Shown: piece after piece, positions 7,053 to 8,995 of the stretch
Layout: each line of letters opens with the position of its first letter
Position numbering within the stretch: position 1 is the first letter of the stretch
From: Frigididesulfovibrio sp031553235
Lineage (GTDB): Bacteria > Desulfobacterota > Desulfovibrionia > Desulfovibrionales > Desulfovibrionaceae
Direction: 5' to 3'
NCBI GenBank assembly: GCA_031553235.1
Contig: JAVBLS010000025.1
Coordinates: 1-8,995 of the forward strand
DNA: 8,995 nucleotides
Made by a program: the position numbers and the translations under genes
Notes under the pieces: model-generated
Databases searched by the model: none
The model's input: the letters and a program-made list of their open reading frames with translations, nothing else
Told to the model about the DNA's origin: nothing

Positions 7053-7058
7053 GGTGAT
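7053..7058 (+). promoter_or_regulatory. Ribosome-binding site that fixes the original start at 7064
   Basis: GGTGAT (7053-7058) is complementary to the 16S rRNA 3' end (part of AGGAGGTGATC) and lies 5 bases before ATG 7064. It supports 7064, not 7124, as the ancestral start of the glycosyltransferase. The alternative ATG at 7124 has only GAGGG (7104-7108), 15 bases away. Confidence 0.6.
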
Positions 7059-7063
7059 ATAAA

Positions 7064-8152
7064 ATGAACATACTATATACAAATTTTCATAAAACAGAAG
7101 GTTGAGGGCATACAACATATATTATGGCTTTGGCCACTGATGGGCGGCACAATAAATTTGTCGCCTGCCCACCATCCAGTCTGTTGTACCAAAAGCTGCA
7201 GGCCCAAGACTTCAAAAATTTGATAGCCTTTTCTTTTCCTTCAAAGTTTCGAGAACTGAAAGATGTGCTCAAAGCCACCCTGAAGTTCAAAGAAATTCTT
7301 AAAAAACACAAGATAGATATTGTGCACACCAACGGCTCACAAGACAACCGCATCGCTTTTTACGCCGCGCTGCTCGGCAGGAAATTCAAAGTGGTTTTCA
7401 GCAAGCACAATGCCTATAAGATTAAAGGGATTTTCTCTCGTTGGCGCTTCAATCGGTTCAACGACGCAGCGATCTTTGTCAGCAATTCGGTGTATGAGAG
7501 CATTGGTTTCGGTGACTTCACAACTTCCGTACGGGTCATTGAGAACGGCATAGATCTGGACCATTGGCGACGTCGGAAGCCGGCAACCGTCGGCCCGCGC
7601 ATCCGCTTGGTAAGCACGGCCGGCATTTCCCTGCACAAGGGCTGGACGTACCTGGTGGAAGCCGTTGCCGGCCTGCCGCAGGAACAGCGTGAACGTTTTT
7701 CAATAACCATGCCTGCCGCCTTGGAGATGCCGGACACACTGGCCTGGGCGCGAGAGCGTTGCGACATTCATTTCCCGGGCTTTGCCCTGGATCCGCGTGA
7801 ATACCTGGAAGAGGCGGATGTGGGTTTTGTGCTCTCCCAGGCGGGTGAAACCATCAGTTTTGCCTGCCGCGAAATGATGGCCATGGGTCTGCCGGTTATC
7901 GTGAGCGACTTTGCCGGGTTGCCCGGCAACGTGGAAGAAGGCTGTGGTTGGGTCACGCCGGTGGGGGATGTGGAAGCCATAAGAACCGTGCTGCAAACAA
8001 TTCTGGCCATGAAGCCGGAGGAGTTGTTGCGGATGCAGGCGGCGGCACGCCAAAAAGCCGAGCGGGACTTTGATGTGGCCCAGATGCGGGAGAAAACGGA
8101 AGACGTGTATCAGGTGGTGATGCATCAAAAGGCGTGCAGTAATTTGCAGTAG
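7064..8152 (+). pseudogene. Family 4 glycosyltransferase with in-frame TGA at codon 14 (moron-like cargo)
   Basis: From ATG 7064 the frame reads MNILYTNFHKTEG, then TGA (7103-7105), then GHTTYI and stays open to TAG 8150-8152. It would be 362 codons, a normal length for GT4 enzymes. GT4 proteins commonly open 'MNIL....GGGHT.Y', so TGA replaces an expected Gly codon (GGA to TGA is one change). Further features: 'IDIVHTNGSQDN' near residue 85; 'FSKHNAYK'; 'IENGIDLDHW' near 160; 'STAGISLHKGW' near 185, opening the second Rossmann domain; and the EX7E nucleotide-sugar motif ETISFACRE with glutamates at about 262 and 270, followed by 'MGLPVIVSDFAGLP'. These predict a cytoplasmic GT-B retaining enzyme using a nucleotide-sugar donor, probably for lipopolysaccharide or capsule. 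Restart at ATG 7124 would give 342 residues lacking the first strand and Gly-rich loop. The 5' end is AT-rich, the body GC-rich. Confidence 0.8.
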
Positions 8153-8188
8153 TTCAGACTTGAGCTGTAGTAGTTCAGACTTGATCTG
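8148..8188. repeat. Tandem 20-bp repeat spanning the glycosyltransferase stop codon
   Basis: AGTAGTTCAGACTTGAGCTG (8148-8167) and AGTAGTTCAGACTTGATCTG (8169-8188) differ at one position and have a 21-bp period. The stop TAG 8150-8152 lies in the first copy. A shorter GCAGTA doublet (8136-8141, 8146-8151) precedes them. They may be slippage products, or a binding or mobile-element-end sequence. No partner copy is seen elsewhere in the window. Confidence 0.6.
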
Positions 8189-8199
8189 GCAGTGGTCTT

Positions 8200-8230
8200 C
8201 GTTTTGACGGATTTCCCTTCCGACAAAACG
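8200..8230 (+). terminator. Hairpin downstream of the glycosyltransferase
   Basis: CGTTTTGaCGGA (8200-8211) pairs with TCCGaCAAAACG (8219-8230) with a single A-A mismatch around a 7-base loop. A pyrimidine run (CCCTTTTCTTTC, 8236-8247) follows after a few bases. It could end transcription of the cargo gene; the gap between stem and T-run makes it atypical. Confidence 0.45.
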
Positions 8231-8286
8231 GAGAGCCCTTTTCTTTCAATGGCCGCCTGTCGGATCAATTCTCAACTAACCCACCT

Positions 8287-8370
8287 CAGGTACATGACGA
8301 GCGTTGCGGTGAAACGACCGTGCACGAAAGAACCCCGGAAGCCCGGGACGCTTTCGCCATTATCAACTTT
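8287..8370. repeat. Hairpin-bearing direct repeat, right copy
   Basis: This is the diverged second copy of 6438-6522. It sits between the cargo gene and the convergent repressor, its right end only 6 bases from the repressor's stop codon complement (8377-8379). Similarity to the left copy ends at TCAACTTT (8363-8370). Its hairpin is weaker than the left one, suggesting it is the copy that has drifted. Confidence 0.65.
8326..8355. terminator. Degenerate bidirectional terminator hairpin
   Basis: GAAAG (8326-8330) pairs with CTTTC (8351-8355), and CCCGG (8334-8338) pairs with CCGGG (8343-8347) around loop AAGC. Three mismatched positions lie between the two helices, where the left copy is fully paired. 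It is placed to terminate the repressor transcript (- strand), with a T-run (CAACTTTTT) on the + strand side. Confidence 0.5.
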
Positions 8371-8376
8371 TTGGTT

Positions 8377-8949
8377 CTATCCCTGGGGATCAGTACCTCG
8401 CCGCGACAAGTGGGCAGCAACTGTCGAACCACGGACAGACGTCGCAGCGGGGATCGTATCCTCGAAATTTATGCCTTCGTCGGACTCATCCCTTACGGTC
8501 CCGGCCGAGGTCTGAGCAAGCAGTTGCTTCTGCAGTTCGATAAAATCGTCCTTGCTCCTGGCCAGTTCCCGCAGGGTTTCGTTTTCCCTGGCATGCGCGC
8601 TGATCACTTCCCGCAAGGCCGCATTTTCCCTTTTGTGCGCGGCCAGCAGTTCGCGCAGCATCGCGTTTTCCCGCTCCATCATCTCCATACTCCCACCCGG
8701 CGCGGCGGGCTGTTCCAGGGGTCGCGCCGGCGAGTGCAGCATCTCCCCCTCGCCGAAATACAGCCAGTCCCGGCTGATCTGGGGATATAGTTCCAGAATT
8801 CTCGACAGGGACGGGAACAGGTTTTCCTCCCTGGATTCATTCAGATAGCCGTTCAGGGTGCGCTGCTGTATGCCGAGTTGCTGCGCCAGCTTTGTCTCCG
8901 ACCCGGCGAACTCGACAGCTATTCGCCTGACCCGTTGATATAATCTCAT
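8377..8949 (-). CDS. CI-like phage repressor: helix-turn-helix plus coiled coil (190 aa)
   Basis: ATG at 8949 (minus strand) has GAGGAGGCGGG upstream, the GGAGG 14 bases and the GGCGGG 10 bases away. No other in-frame start exists between that site and the ATG. Residues 5-70 form a lambda-repressor-like DNA-binding domain: helix-turn-helix about 17-37 ('KLAQQLGIQQRTLNGYL'), then 'FPSLSRILELYPQISRDWLY' and 'FGEGEML', the pattern of phage CI repressor HTH domains. A Pro/Ala-rich hinge (72-87) leads to a long coiled coil (88-145) built of three 14-residue repeats. The C-terminal 45 residues are polar and unrecognised. There is no visible S24 Ser/Lys protease domain, so RecA-stimulated self-cleavage is not expected. 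It probably maintains lysogeny, with oligomerisation through the coiled coil. Transcription converges on the cargo gene. It could instead be an accessory regulator. Confidence 0.8.
   Translation of the reverse strand: MRLYQRVRRIAVEFAGSETKLAQQLGIQQRTLNGYLNESREENLFPSLSRILELYPQISRDWLYFGEGEMLHSPARPLEQPAAPGGSMEMMERENAMLRELLAAHKRENAALREVISAHARENETLRELARSKDDFIELQKQLLAQTSAGTVRDESDEGINFEDTIPAATSVRGSTVAAHLSRRGTDPQG
8545..8670 (-). repeat. Three tandem 14-codon repeats in the repressor
   Basis: Residues 94-107 (ENAMLRELLAAHKR), 108-121 (ENAALREVISAHAR) and 122-135 (ENETLRELARSKDD) align without gaps, corresponding to three 42-bp units. The conserved EN..LRE core gives leucine at coiled-coil core positions. 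The third unit is the most diverged. Confidence 0.75.
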
Positions 8950-8984
8950 AAATGCTTTTCCCGCCTCCTCAAGAAAGAATGTGC

Positions 8985-8990
8985 TTGACT
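8985..8990 (+). promoter_or_regulatory. Possible -35 box of a divergent early promoter
   Basis: TTGACT lies 36 bases upstream of the repressor's start, reading away from it. In temperate phages the repressor gene is usually flanked by a divergent promoter for early lytic genes. The -10 would be outside the window, so this is only suggestive. Confidence 0.2.
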
Positions 8991-8995
8991 GTTAG

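Larger units (their letters stand above)
6523..7063. other. Gene-free, strongly AT-rich stretch ahead of the glycosyltransferase
   Basis: No convincing gene is present on either strand. The first 200 bases remain mixed in composition and include the palindrome CTCAAAATTTGAG (6643-6655). From about 6780 the DNA becomes extremely AT-rich: 6901-6960 contains only 7 G or C among 60 bases, while the tail genes are clearly GC-rich. Several TTGACA or TTGACA-like hexamers occur here (6939-6944, 7003-7008, 7021-7026). Such composition is typical of recently acquired surface-polysaccharide genes and of DNA bound by xenogeneic silencers; both points are inferences. Confidence 0.75.

Noticed and set aside
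7103..7150. TGA in the glycosyltransferase as a selenocysteine codon.
   Set aside because: GT4 enzymes have glycine in this loop, and no convincing bacterial SECIS hairpin follows the TGA; only a weak CATA/TATG pairing is visible.
8192..8515. + strand open frames over the right repeat and the repressor.
   Set aside because: They lie antisense to the well-supported repressor and cross the hairpin; the frame is not kept between the two repeat copies.

Overview
This window is the late end of a prophage with a genetic cargo region and a repressor gene beyond it. The bacterial genes have high GC content. The tail cassette (DUF4815 protein, collar-type fibre, DUF4376 protein) is of a kind I associate with Mu-like or other myovirus-like prophages of Desulfovibrionaceae. 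That host assignment is an inference from protein style and composition. No host housekeeping gene is present to confirm it.

Left edge (1-484): the last 40 residues of an IS630-family transposase are followed by the element's right end. The end abuts a CTAG sequence at 137-140 and then a tail-region gene that has lost its 5' part. The simplest reading is an IS630 insertion at a TA inside CTAG that disrupted that gene.

Tail cassette (492-6370, all + strand): a 176-residue baseplate/tail-associated protein, a 1045-residue DUF4815 structural protein, a 140-bp intergenic stretch rich in hairpins, a 422-residue tail fibre with coiled-coil N-terminus and collar-like C-terminus, a 219-residue DUF4376 protein (probably fibre assembly or fibre-associated), and a possible 37-residue peptide coupled through ATGA. 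Shine-Dalgarno sequences are good in front of the four large genes. A perfect 13-bp hairpin (6478-6507) closes the block.

Cargo region (about 6523-8250): roughly 500 bp of very AT-rich DNA without genes, carrying promoter-like and ribosome-binding sequences, leads into a family 4 glycosyltransferase gene whose body becomes GC-rich. The true start appears to be ATG 7064. An in-frame TGA at codon 14 stands where the family has a glycine of its N-terminal Gly-rich loop, so the gene is broken or makes a shortened protein from ATG 7124. This looks like a phage 'moron' (lysogenic-conversion cargo, probably for surface polysaccharide) that has been inactivated.

Right edge (8287-8995): a second, diverged copy of the about 85-bp hairpin sequence found at 6438-6522 sits between the glycosyltransferase gene and a convergent (- strand) CI-like repressor. 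The repressor joins a helix-turn-helix domain to a coiled coil made of three 14-residue repeats and has no visible S24 autoproteolysis domain. Thus the cargo gene is bracketed by related direct repeats, each containing a terminator-like hairpin. The IS insertion and the nonsense codon together suggest a decaying prophage.
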